Below are positions 23,851 to 34,743 of a stretch of DNA of 64,000 nucleotides, one piece after another. The stretch spans positions 10,912,001-10,976,000 of the forward strand of contig OZ234504.1 in assembly GCA_965153455.1 (NCBI GenBank). The letters run 5' to 3'. Every line of letters starts with the position of its first letter. Positions within the stretch are counted from its first letter, which is position 1. The stretch comes from Sphagnum compactum. Its lineage: Eukaryota; Bryophyta; Sphagnopsida; Sphagnales. Both the position numbers and the translations under genes were made by a program. Below the pieces are notes generated by a model. The model ran no database searches. It saw only the letters and a program-made list of their open reading frames with translations, and was not told where the DNA came from.

Positions 23851-24249
23851 AAAAAGAAAATTCTACCTTCCTCTATGACCTGTAGCCAAATTTGGCTAAC
23901 TTAGTTCTCTTTTGGCACTTCGCACTTACATCACAATTCTTCAAAAAAAAACACCTTGAGCTTGCACAAGAGTCCTCACTCTGGTACACTTGGGGCCCCA
24001 CATTCCTTTCTGTGGGCCTTCCTTACAGTTTGGAAGCGCCCACTCACCCACCCATGGGTCTTAACCCAGCACAAAGGAAGCAGCTGAAGTTGCATTCATA
24101 AATAATAGGGAGACATTGACATGCAGCACAACTTAGGCATGCGAGGTGACACCTCGTGTGTAAGATGCCATGTGTCACTCTGATGTAGGAGACACTAAAA
24201 AGGGAATTATCAACCAATTCTTTTTAATCGGTTGTTGGATAGAGTGTGG
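23851..24249. other. Intergenic DNA
   Basis: No recognised gene. Confidence 0.4.
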
Positions 24250-24475
24250 GGTAACTGGATGGGGGGCGGGCCCCAAGGGGGGGAAGAAGGAGCTTTTGTG
24301 AAAATGGGAGCTTATTGAGTTTGTTTATTGGACACAGCCCTAGGGTGGGGGGTAGGCGGGGGGGTTGGGATTCTAAAATAAGGGGCCTACCACAAGGCAA
24401 TAGTTGAGTCCAGCCCTGCACTTTAGGAGCATCTTCCACCCATGGACTTTATTCATCTCAAAGCATGGGAGCCCA
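24250..24475. repeat. Dispersed repeat copy, related to 11398-11545
   Basis: Shares the ordered phrases gggccccaagg, ggggcctac, aggcaatag, ccctgcactttaggagc and catggactttattc with 11398-11545. Confidence 0.45.
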
Positions 24476-25199
24476 TACAATGAGAAGTCCAGTTTTGCCA
24501 GTTTTGAAAGTGGAGTTGGCAGGGTTCTTGGAGACACTGGGCCTCAACAATATGCTCTAGAAGAATAAAAATAAATAGCTTGCTTTTTCTTTTTTCTTGT
24601 GTGTAAAATGACCATTGTATGTGCAACTTTGACCACTCGTTTCTACCGCATCTCAAGCCGAAATGTTGTATTTCTTTTTCCACCAACCTCATATGCCCAC
24701 CTCCCATCTACTATAAAAGTTTTAGGATCATTATTAAACTATGGTAGCTAAATCAAATACTAACCATAGCTGAACCAAAATACTCCAAAACCATCAAATT
24801 TTGAAAGTTGCCCATATCTCACAAAATTGCACTTTCCTCGATAATGATTTTTCATTTCTCATCCAAATTACACATTTTTACGACTACCAAAAGATTCAGG
24901 TTGAAGTTCCCTACAACTCTACTGTATCGGATTTTTAAAAAATGTGGCAAAATTCAAGCTATTGGGAGGTTATATCGTTGCAACTCCCTCCCATCACTTG
25001 GCACTGGTTTGGTCACACATCAATTAAGGGTTAAGAGTGGAAACGATCTTGTTATACTTATAAATGAGTACCTCTGGATTTTCAAGGAGGGATATATTCT
25101 TGAATATAAGTACCTTGGAATTTTCTCCAAGTACTTCACGAATTCTGATGAACCATGTATTTTTTAATGTATTCATCTCATCATACAAATTTAATGAAA
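24476..25199. other. Intergenic DNA
   Basis: No recognised gene. An open frame at 24808-25167 has no known motif. Confidence 0.4.
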
Positions 25200-25860
25200 A
25201 TGTGCCTCAAAGACCAAATATTGTGCATCTCAAAACATAATGAGAGGTGCGCCTAAGGTTAAAATCTTTTAGCAATTTGCCATAGACTCAGAATCTGTTT
25301 TAGATTTTTTGCTTATGGTTAAAATATTTTAAAAACTTTGATCTTTGGTTGAAATTTGACCTAAGGTTTAAATCTTTTTATTATTTTAGCTTAGAGTTTT
25401 AAAAAAATTACCGTTTCGACTTGGGATTAGAACCTTTTTGGCACTTGGGCCTTTCTAAGACTTTGGCTTATGGTTTGAATATTTTAAAAACTTTGATCTT
25501 TGGTTGAAATTTCATCTAAGGTTAATGTTTAAAAAACTAATTTAATATACAGTTTTTAAAAAATTAGTACTTTGGTTTAAAAATAGAATGTTTTTAATGC
25601 TCAAGCCTAAGGTTAGAATCCTGCTTAAGGTTAGAATGTTTTTAATATTTTGGCTTAAGTTTATAATCTTTTAAGGCTTAAAGATAAATCTATTTGAGCC
25701 TAAGGGTTAGAATCTATTTAGGCTTAAGGATTAGAATCTTTTTAGCACTTGGGCCTAGCACTTAGGCCTCAGATTAGAATCTTTTTATTGTTTTGACTTA
25801 GGATTTTAAAAAATTAGCACTGAGGTTTACAATTAGATTTTTTAAAAAAAATGTTAATTT
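25200..25860. repeat. Degenerate short-period repeat tract
   Basis: The phrases cttaaggttagaatctttt and ggcacttgggcct recur at irregular intervals of roughly 35-60 bp. Related sequence resumes at about 26755-26940. This is a decayed minisatellite. Confidence 0.55.
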
Positions 25861-26419
25861 TTAAAATTGGGCATTCCAGAGAATTCTTGGAAAATATTTC
25901 TCAAGATGCGTGAAAAATGTTCATTAGTTTGAGAATCTTTATTCTACCTAATATATTTTGGTTAGATTATATAGGTTGAAAATACTTCATTTTTGCTCAA
26001 AATTTGGGAATTCAACATATCCTATGCTCGGAAATATTCATGAGATTTTATTTTAAAAAGATGCGTGGAAAGATTTCGGGCAATTTTGGAAGTTTTAGCC
26101 TGCTTGGGAAAGTTATAAATGTCGATTTTTTCATTTCTGCCCAAAAAAATTGGGCAGTCTAAAAAAATCTCAGTGCTTGAAATTTTTTGGCATTTTGGGA
26201 ATTCTTATTCTGCTCAATAATTACATGCGCCTTATAAATGTTGAAGATATTTTCTGATTTCTGCCCAAAAAGTTTTGGCATTCTGAAAATATTTTCACGC
26301 TTCAAAAAATTTGGGCAATTTGAAAAAAAATTTGCCCAATAATTTCGGGCAGATTATGAAGGTGAAAAAACTTCTTTTGTCACTGCCCACCATCCCAGGT
26401 GCTCTCTCATGGTTTTAAA
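25861..26419. other. Intergenic DNA with short degenerate inverted phrases
   Basis: Repeated phrases such as gggcaattttgg and cccaaaaaaattgggca occur. No gene is recognised. Confidence 0.4.
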
Positions 26420-26590
26420 GTCACTATGTTGGTTAGAACAACATCAGGACAAATGTCTTGCACCTTTAAGACAAATGTCTCGCACCCCTAGGACAAAGGT
26501 CTTGTTCCATTAAACCAAATGTCATGCACTCCCAAGAAAAATGTTCCACACCCTTAGGACAAATGTCTTACACCCTTAAGACAATGAACT
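26420..26590. repeat. Minisatellite of about 24 bp
   Basis: About seven units of the form aggacaaatgtcttgcaccc tta, with substitutions. The interior gacaaatgtc is itself close to palindromic. Confidence 0.8.
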
Positions 26591-26944
26591 TGGGTCAAAT
26601 TGTAATAGCCCCAAGCCATTGGACCAAGAATTTTTGTGTATTTGATGCAAATACATATTTAAATTAATAATTATACATGTATATTGACTTAATGTTAGAC
26701 CTCATGCCAAGAGAGTTTATCCCAATTTTTTTATTTTTTTTGCACGTACATATTATTGGCTTAGGGTTGGAATCTTTTTAGCATATTGGCTTAAGGTTGG
26801 GATATATTTCTCGAATATGGCCTAAGGTAGAATTTTTATTGAAACTTTGACCTAGGATTAAAATCTTAAAAAACACTTTGGCCGATGGTTGAAACGTTTT
26901 TTAACAATTTGGCTCGAGGTTGGAGTCATGTACCAGTATGGCCC

Positions 26945-27100
26945 TTTTAATATTCCGTACCAGGGACCCCCAGGGATCATGAAAAGGTTCTGGGTTCAAA
27001 CCCACTAATGGGTAAATGAAAGAAGCCCTACCACTCCTCTGCCACTAATCTTGACTTGAGGGTGCTTGTCAGGTCAGGTATGCTGCTGTGCTTCCAGAGC
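26945..27100 (+). mobile_element. tRNA-derived SINE, copy 2 (5'-truncated)
   Basis: Contains ggttctgggttcaaaccca (B-box region), then cctctgccactaatcttgac and tgctgctgtgcttccaga, matching copy 1 at 23680 in order. The A-box part is missing or unrecognisable. Confidence 0.6.
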
Positions 27101-27269
27101 AAAAGAACCATATCAAACCCGTGTCCTAAGACTTGAAATTAACTCCTTCCAACAAAGGGAGGAAAGCTTATACCTTCGGATTGTCGTGGCATTAGCCTAG
27201 ACTTAAAAATCAGTAACATACCCAAGGGCCCAAACTCGGACAATTTTCATCTTTTCTCCGTGCTGTGTT

Positions 27270-27500
27270 CTTCCTGTTCTTGAAATGTTGTTTTAACAAG
27301 TTCAAGTTTCTAGCTATGCTCTTTACATTTATGTGTTGTCTCAATAAGTTTGAACTTAAACTTTTCAAGGTGTTGTGTTAACAAGTTCAAATTTTATGGT
27401 TTTGAAGTGTTGTGTTAACAAGTTTAAGCTTCTAGTTATGTTATTTGTGCTTTGAAATTTTGTTTCAAAAAGTTCAAGCTTCTTATTGTGCTTTTTCTGT
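27270..27500. repeat. Degenerate repeat of about 50-60 bp
   Basis: The phrase tgttgtgttaacaagttcaa with a following tctagttatgct recurs about four or five times with drift. Confidence 0.6.
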
Positions 27501-27681
27501 TCTTAAAATCTATGTTGACCTTCTGTAATGATTCTTTAATTTTGAAATATTGATTAATACGATAAAAAAATTCAATAGAATATCGATGATCAGAAGCATC
27601 ACATGGAAAACAAAAGGAAAGACCAAAGAAAGGTTTAAAAACATGCAGCTTGCAAGAACCCACAAAAAGAAAGAGCTAATC

Positions 27682-27903
27682 CCTCTTGGGGTAGGAAGTA
27701 TGTCCCTCTCAACATTAGAGGGGCTGTGAGTGAGATAGCTTCCTACCATGAGAGGGACTAGCTCTCTCCCTTCTGAAATATTAAAAAACCCCCCTCCTGG
27801 GGTAGGAAGTATGTCCCTCTTGACATTAGAGGGACTGTGGGTGAGATAGCTTCCTACCACGAGAGGGACTAGCTCTCTCCTTTCTGAAATATTTAAAAAC
27901 CCG
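27682..27903. repeat. Two-copy 111-bp tandem duplication with internal hairpin
   Basis: The unit starts cctcttggggtaggaagt at 27682 and again cctcctggggtaggaagt at 27793. Inside each unit ggtaggaag pairs with cttcctacc about 50 bp later, with a further inner pairing, so each unit can fold. Copy divergence is low. Confidence 0.85.
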
Positions 27904-28199
27904 AACTGGGTGATTATTAACAAAATCAAATACCCACCTAACACTGTTTTTTACTTTTTTACCATGGTGCCCATCTCATACAAGGCGGGGTGAAACCTAA
28001 ACTGGTATCTTGACCTTCATCCGCGGCACCTTTGAGGAGGTTGACGATTCTATATTTTACTCTGCTGGATTAAATTAACTAAATGGATAAGACATGCAAC
28101 ATATGAGAATGCCTCCGGACAATAATACGAAGATGGTGTGATATTCCGGCCAATAATAAGCCGGTGTAATATTCCGAGGCAATAAACAAGACGGGCTGG

Positions 28200-28440
28200 A
28201 ATCAAGGCTCATGTAGGTCTGGTCACGAGGCTGCCGATGGTCTGGTACTGAGGCTGACAGAGGTCTGGTCCCGAGGTTGATGTTGTCTGGTACCGGGGCT
28301 AACGCTGACGTCTGGCAGTTCCCAAGGCTGCTGCGAGGCGTGGCCGAGCGTCTGGCCCGCGCCTGGTTGTCGACGGTCTGGTATCGAAGCTGACGTCCGG
28401 CAGTGCTCAAGACTGCTGCAAAGGGAGGCCCCGCCGAACA
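28200..28440. repeat. GC-rich minisatellite upstream of the oxalate-CoA ligase gene
   Basis: About nine degenerate units of roughly 23-28 bp built on ggtctggtaccgaggctga. It is the most GC-rich stretch nearby and lies 380-620 bp upstream of the start codon, so it falls in the probable promoter region. Confidence 0.7.
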
Positions 28441-28730
28441 TCCGGTCCTCTCCTCGTGTTCCGCCTGCCCCCTCCCCCACTCCTCCGCTCTCTCTCCTCT
28501 CTCAGCCTCTCTCTCTCCAGCTTTTTGCGCTGAATCCTTGGCGTACTTGTTGCGTTTCTTGTGCACAAAGGGAGGTTCCGTTCAATGCATCTGTAGAAAA
28601 AGCGAGGGAATCGGAGCTGAAGCGGAGGAAGAAAATTAAGAGAGAAAGGAGTTACAGAGACGGAGTACTCTTTCAAGTCTTGGAAAGCTCATCAGGGACG
28701 CATTGGTTTTCTTTCTCGGGGGAGCTGATC

Positions 28731-28750
28731 AGAGAGAGAGAGAGAGAGAG
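28731..28750. repeat. (AG)n microsatellite in the 5' leader of the oxalate-CoA ligase gene
   Basis: Ten AG units, 70 bp upstream of the start codon at 28821. GA/CT tracts in 5' leaders are common in plant genes and can bind GAGA-type factors; function here is inference. Confidence 0.85.
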
Positions 28751-28820
28751 GCGCAGAACGTGGATCGAAGTGAAGTGCTGAAGTTTGTGTCTGGTGGATC
28801 CTGGTTGTGTCAAAGCGAAT

Positions 28821-31800
28821 ATGGCGGCCTTGACCTTGACGGCCTTACTCGATCACGCGGCAGAGCAGCATGGCGAGAATCTGGCCTTGATTGCATCAGG
28901 AGGTCCGCATCTGACGCATCGGGAGCTTCATGGTGCAATAGAGAAAGCTGCTGCTCAACTTCGGCGTGCCGGTGTGAAGCACGGTGATCTTGTCTCTCTG
29001 GCCTTTCCTAACACTCTTGAGGTATTTTTTTCCCTCTCATTTTTTCTTTCTTCTCCTCCTGGTTGAAAGGCTCTCTTGCCGTTGGACAAATGCGCGGATT
29101 GCGAATTTCCGGCTCTTGCAATAAATAGGGTTCTTCATTTTTGCTTGCCTGCTATATCTTCTCTTGGGGATTCAGAGAAGCCTTTCATTTCTTGCCTTAC
29201 AGATTAGACAATGGAATCGATGTGCTGCACAGCAGCCCTGATTATTCATTCACTGTTGGTTCATGAAGCACAAACATTTTTCACAAGTTCTTCTCTAAGT
29301 TTACTTTGGGCTGAAGACAATGTAGTGCAAAATCTGTTCTGTGTATTGGTATGCTTTGGTTACTTAGAGGACTGATATTGTACAAGAAATGCCACATGTA
29401 CCTGCGCTTTCCACATTCTCTCAGTATCTGAAAGTTGCTACTAGATCAACAGTAATGGAGAGTATGTGTATTCAGTCGAATGCAAGGAGTAATGGAGATT
29501 CAATTCATGAATTTCTTACCAGGAATTGTGATGCATATTTATGCTCTCATGTTCACAAAATGTCTGATGGCAGCAGTTCTGTTTCATTGAATGTGCATCT
29601 CTGGTGCATATGTCTTGTGCAGTTTGTGGTGGTGTTCATAGCAGTAACCAGAGTGCGGGCAATAGCAGCTCCTCTAAATGCTGCCTACGTTGAGGATGAG
29701 GTCAAGTTCTACTTGGAGGATGCAGGTTCAACACTTCTGCTAGTTCCTGGTGCAGAAGGGAACAAGGCAGCTGAAGCAGCTGCAGCAGAGCTCAATTTGC
29801 CCATTGCTGGAGTGCACTGGGAGAAAGAGAGTGGTGACGTTGCGATTGTGCCCAAGAGCAAGATTGAGCTTGCACCTGAGCTTGAGGTGAGCAGTATGTC
29901 ATCATGTGATTGCTGCCAGATGTTTTTTTGTATGACACTTCTCTTACCAATCAGGATGCTAAGACCAGTTTGAATGTAGCTGCATATGGTCTTGAGTCAA
30001 CATTTTTCCAACAAATTTGTAACTGATTTATTATTATTGGCATTTTTTCATTATTCATGTCTCTGGAGTGCTAGCAAATCATGAGTGAGTCTTTGTGTTG
30101 TTTCTGGGAATGTGGCAGAAACTCACAGCATATGCAGATTTTAAAAATGTTTTGAGCAGACTATCCTAGACTTATCTGCACCCACTGTTAGGAACTGACA
30201 AAACCACTGGGGAGTAATGACAGCCAGTATGGCAGCTAGTCGCTGGCATTCATGATGAAGATGATGGTTTAATACTTTGTGAGTGATACTCATAAGGTTA
30301 CAGCTGCACTTAGTTTGTGTTGTGTTTGTTTTGGTTTGGCTGGAACTGACACAATGGTGAACTTCAAAGTGTTGATGTGGATTTATCTATTGAATCTCTT
30401 TCTTCCCATCTACCTTTTGGCTACAGAGATTATAAAAGAACATAGATTTTCTTTCTTCTCTTATGTCTCAAGGTAAGTTTCTCTGTTGTGTTCTTCTGTA
30501 AAAGACCAAGAATTTGGTTCCTATGCTTCTTTTGCTTTCTGAATTCCCTCCTTGTGGTCCAGGTATTAGTGTTGGCCACACTTTGCTAATCACTATAATT
30601 TTGAGCCTATTTATTATAAGAAAAGTTCCTTGTCCTCCTCTGTCAAGTGTAATCCTTCCTGGGTAGAGATCTCCTTGTGTCAGTCTTTAACTCCTCCCAT
30701 ATGGATGGCATAGATCTTTCATCCATTTTAATCCTTCCCAGAGTCTTAGATTGTCTTAGATAGATCTAACCATAGATCTTTCTATGGTTAGAAAGTTTTG
30801 GTCCTCTCCTTGATTGCTTGGAAGTATGTCAAAACTTCAGGTCAAGAGTTCTTCTAATATAGAGAGTTTTGTGATTGTAACCACTTCTCAATTTTTGTGA
30901 ATTCCCATCATGGTCATGTTGTTTGTGCAAATCTGGATATCCTCCCAAGACCTAGTTTGATTGAACACTTCTCTAGAGGCAACAAGTTCTGAAGGGCTTT
31001 CTTTTCTCACCTGTCTGTTGAAGAAGTTATTGAGAAATGTCTCAAAAAGTTTGTCAACAAACTGGAAGAGCTTCTAAGAGTTCAAGAGATCTTCAGTGAA
31101 TGGAAAGCCAATGATCTTGTGTTGGTTCTCTCCATGCTTTGTTCCTCTTCTCAGTGTTCTCTTTCTGTCACATCAAGTAAACTGGATTGCCTCAAGAGTT
31201 TTCGATGTTCTTTTGCTATAACTTACATGGATAAGTGTTGCACAAATTTCATTTTTGTATGTGAATTATGTTATGTTTCTTTATTTTTCTTTGAGCTTAA
31301 TTCTCCAATAGGTATGTATCAGGTTTCAAATCTCACAGAGTCCTTCAACTTCATCATTGTTGTGATAAGGCTCATAATTTTAGTGGTGGAAAGTGTGGTC
31401 CACATTTAACTTTGTCTCATTTGGAAGTTCCATAAGAACCTGAGTAAACCAAGAATTAGTTGTGTAGTGAGTTCAACTTCTCTCACAGATGTTTATAAAT
31501 GGCTCAGTCGTTTGTACAATGCCAAACAATGATCTTTGGGTGTCAAACCTCAGAAAGGCTTAATGTTCGTTCTATTAGTAGTTGGATTCTCAATGACACT
31601 AACAGGAGCAGTGGATGTGATAAAACTCCTACATCTGTTATGTTCTGTTTTTTCTTCCTATTGTGCCTACTGCTTTCTTTTTTTTTAGTCTGTCTATTCT
31701 TGTCTGTGTTTTTCCCTTCTGTGCGGTCAGGTGCTGGCCAGTATCATGGCTGAGTCTTCCCATGGCTTCATGACCTGTGACAGATAGAGACTCAGTATGC

Positions 31801-33922
31801 AGGCTATAATGTTCTATACCCATTGTAGGGAGCTGACAAAGTCAGTGTGTAAGTTGTGATAGGTGAGTCGCTGTATACATTTTACTGTTGATTGTCCTTG
31901 CTGGTGGTCCCCGAACAAGTGAGAGACTGTCACTTTTGTTCATGCTGCTAATTATTGTTCTTCATGCAAAATTCTACCCCCTTTTGTTTTTCTTCTTCCT
32001 GGTTCTGCAGTCATAATAAGGAAGTTCTTTTTTAGATTAAAATTTTTAATTCAAAATTCAAAATTCAAGAAGAAAAATTTCACCTTGTCCTGTTTTCCTT
32101 CATTGTGAGTATGGAGAGTTCTTGATTCTCATGGGATTTATGTTATTTTCTCTTGAATCTCATAGATGCGGATTTATAATTTGTTGCAATTCCAGGATTT
32201 GGCTGGGCCCAAGCCTGAAGATGCTGATGAAGCTCTATTTCTACACACCTCTGGAACAACAAGCCGCCCAAAAGGTGTTCCTCTTACACAAGGAAATCTG
32301 GCTTCCTCAATTCAACACATAAAGGCTTGGTATGAATTGTCACCATCAGATCGGACACTGATTGTGATGCCATTATTCCATGTACACGGATTAATGGCAG
32401 CACTACTTGCTACACTTGCTGCTGGGGGGACTGCTGTTCTCCCTGCAACAGGTAGGTTCTCAGCTTCAAGTTTCTGGAAAGATATCAAAGCCAACAGTGT
32501 CACATGGTACACAGCAGTTCCCACAATACACCAGATTTTGCTTAAAGTGCATAAGAGTCACCCAGAGGCTGAATATCCAAAACTACGATTCATCCGGAGC
32601 TGTAGCTCCTCCTTGGCACCAGCTGTTCTAGAGGATCTTCAAGAATCATTCAAGGCTCCAGTGTTGGAAGCATATGCAATGACAGAGGCCAGCCATCAGA
32701 TGACCTCAAATCCGCTTCCAGCGCATGGGCCAAATAAGCCTGGGACAGTTGGAAAACCAACTGGAATTGAGCTTGCAATTTTGAACGACGATGGTGAAAT
32801 TCAGAAGCCTGGAGTGGTTGGTGAGGTGAGTATTCGAGGTCCAAATGTGACAAAAGGCTATCGAAATAACCCGGATGCCAATAAGACAGCGTTTAAGTTT
32901 GGGTGGTTTCATACTGGTGACCGTGGGTTTGTGGATGAGGATGGTTATCTGACATTGACAGGCCGCATCAAGGAGCTTATTAACCGTGGGGGTAAGTGGG
33001 TCACTACAAAGGCAAAGCCACATTTCATGTTTAGAAAAATGACTCAAGCTTGTGGTTGTCCTTCTATGCTATTGTGGATAGTCCTGTAGTGGAATATTTT
33101 TGTATTTGTCTGCATGCTCATAGGACCCAGGAACCGAAACTGTTGAAGCTGCCTTTGAGGCACATCAACATTGAAAACTTGAATGATCAGTTCTCAAGCA
33201 GCTGATGACAACCCATTTCTGACTGGAAAGGGTTGTCTATGCAAGGATTTTGACTGTTCTTTCTTGGACCTCACACAAGAAGGGAAGAAGCCCGTCATTC
33301 TCATCTGCTAATAGTTTGTTCATGACCAGGGGAGAAAATCTCACCTTTGGAGGTGGACGCTGTCCTGCTTTCTCACCCAGCTGTCTCAGAGGCAGTTGCC
33401 TTTGGAGCTCCAGATGAACATTTTGGGGAAGAGGTAATTATGCTAACTTATTACAGACAAGTGGTAGTGATTTCAGAAGAAGAGTATTTTGTTGCCTTCC
33501 TCTAAATTCAGATTTGCAGGATCGATCAGATTGACATAATAACACAGTATGTGTGTCCACTGTGAGGAACTATTCCCACAACTCTCAAGTTGCCCATGAC
33601 AATTTGTATTGAGCTTCAGCCAAATCTGATCATGCAAGAGCTTGACTTGGCTTGGAAAAGTCAGATTATTTAAGTGATCCTAATGAATACCAAATGTTTC
33701 ATTGGGAGCCAGGTTAATGCAGGAATCGTACTGAATAAAGGAGCAAATGCCACGGAAAAAGACATTCAAGAATTTTGCAAGAAGAATTTGGCACCATTCA
33801 AAATACCAAAGCGTATTTTCTTTGCTGATGAGCTGCCCCGCACGGCAACTGGAAAAATTCAGCGTCGAATTGTTGCAGAACATTTTCTCAAAGATGCATC
33901 TAAGGAGTCCACATCAGGTTAG
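28821..33922 (+). CDS. AAE3: Oxalate-CoA ligase (acyl-activating enzyme 3 type)
   Basis: Converts oxalate, CoA and ATP to oxalyl-CoA, AMP and diphosphate, the first step of CoA-dependent oxalate breakdown, probably in the cytosol. Five exons join in frame: 28821-29021, 29623-29886, 32196-32991, 33330-33433, 33713-33922. The product is 524 residues, against about 514 for Arabidopsis AAE3. Start ATG gives MAALTLTALLDHAAEQHGEN, the family N-terminus. Motifs: nucleotide-binding LFLHTSGTTSRPKG (about residues 169-182), adenylation motif AYAMTEASHQ (from 314), WFHTGD with Asp397, GRIKELINRGG to 421, and catalytic Lys503 in TATGKIQRR. All introns have GT-AG ends; intron 2 is 2.3 kb. No C-terminal peroxisome signal (ends STSG). 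No stop or frameshift is seen. The next gene downstream encodes the following pathway step. A related peroxisomal AMP-ligase activity is the main alternative. Confidence 0.93.
29887..32195 (+). other. Long second intron of the oxalate-CoA ligase gene
   Basis: A 2.3-kb intron with gtgagc donor and attccag acceptor. It contains T-rich stretches and short open frames without recognisable domains. No nested gene or clear transposon was found. Confidence 0.7.
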
Positions 33923-34743
33923 AAATTTCCTGTAATATGCAGCAGTTATTGGTTGGTGTGATGTGTGCTTTGTAAGCCATAACAAGTAACGACTGTCAGA
34001 GAAAATCTACTTGGTACTGGCCAACTTCCAGAATGTCCAGAAATCTCTCAGCTGGCTGATAGTCTATGGCAGAATTGTTGGAAGATCATCTAATGATCTT
34101 CTATTGACTATAAAACTTGGGCTTTTAGTTTCAACCGACCAAACACCAACAGGAGATGTATTGCTGTAACCTACTGTGATAACTGTACCTCCTGTAAAAG
34201 TCAAATTTCTATCTATTTGGTGGAGTGCTTTTTTATTCAGCTGCAGATGGGCAGTTTATTTGGGTTTGTCAATAGGAATTTTGTCTCGGTCCACTCTCTG
34301 CTGCATGTGGTATATGGGAAATGTGATTTTGCTCTGAGACATGTGACTATGCATTGGATAGTTTGTGCTGTCAATGGTCCGATCTTGTGCTTTTGAGGTA
34401 TGGTGGCACAAACAAAGATTTTAGGAATGTGCTTTTTGTTGGACCTACATGAGTTAATTGCTTTGCAGCTCACATCTGTTTGGCTAATGCTCTCTTTGGA
34501 TCTGTCCTTGCATTGTCTCCCCATATGTTGTGGTGGTCATTTGGTGTGCCAACCAAGTTTAGGCACATTAATACCCTGCCTGAGGATCATTACTGTATTG
34601 TAGTGGGTGTCTAAGACTGGGTGTCCAACCGTTTTAAAAAATATAAGATAGAACTATAAAGAGAAGATGAAATATGCTCTTGTATTTGTGTTGATTCTCG
34701 TGCCAATGAAGCAATGTTTTTTTCGTATATGCATCTACTTGTA
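33923..34743 (+). other. Intergenic spacer between the two oxalate genes
   Basis: About 820 bp between the ligase stop codon and the proposed lyase start. It must hold the ligase 3' end and the lyase promoter and 5' leader. No TATA box or poly(A) signal could be assigned with confidence. Confidence 0.5.

Noticed and set aside
29389-29622. Upstream extension of the second oxalate-CoA ligase exon (long frame from 29389)
   Set aside because: Homology starts sharply at FVVVFIAVTRVRAIAAPLNA after a tgtgcag acceptor at 29622; the upstream part is intron that happens to be open.
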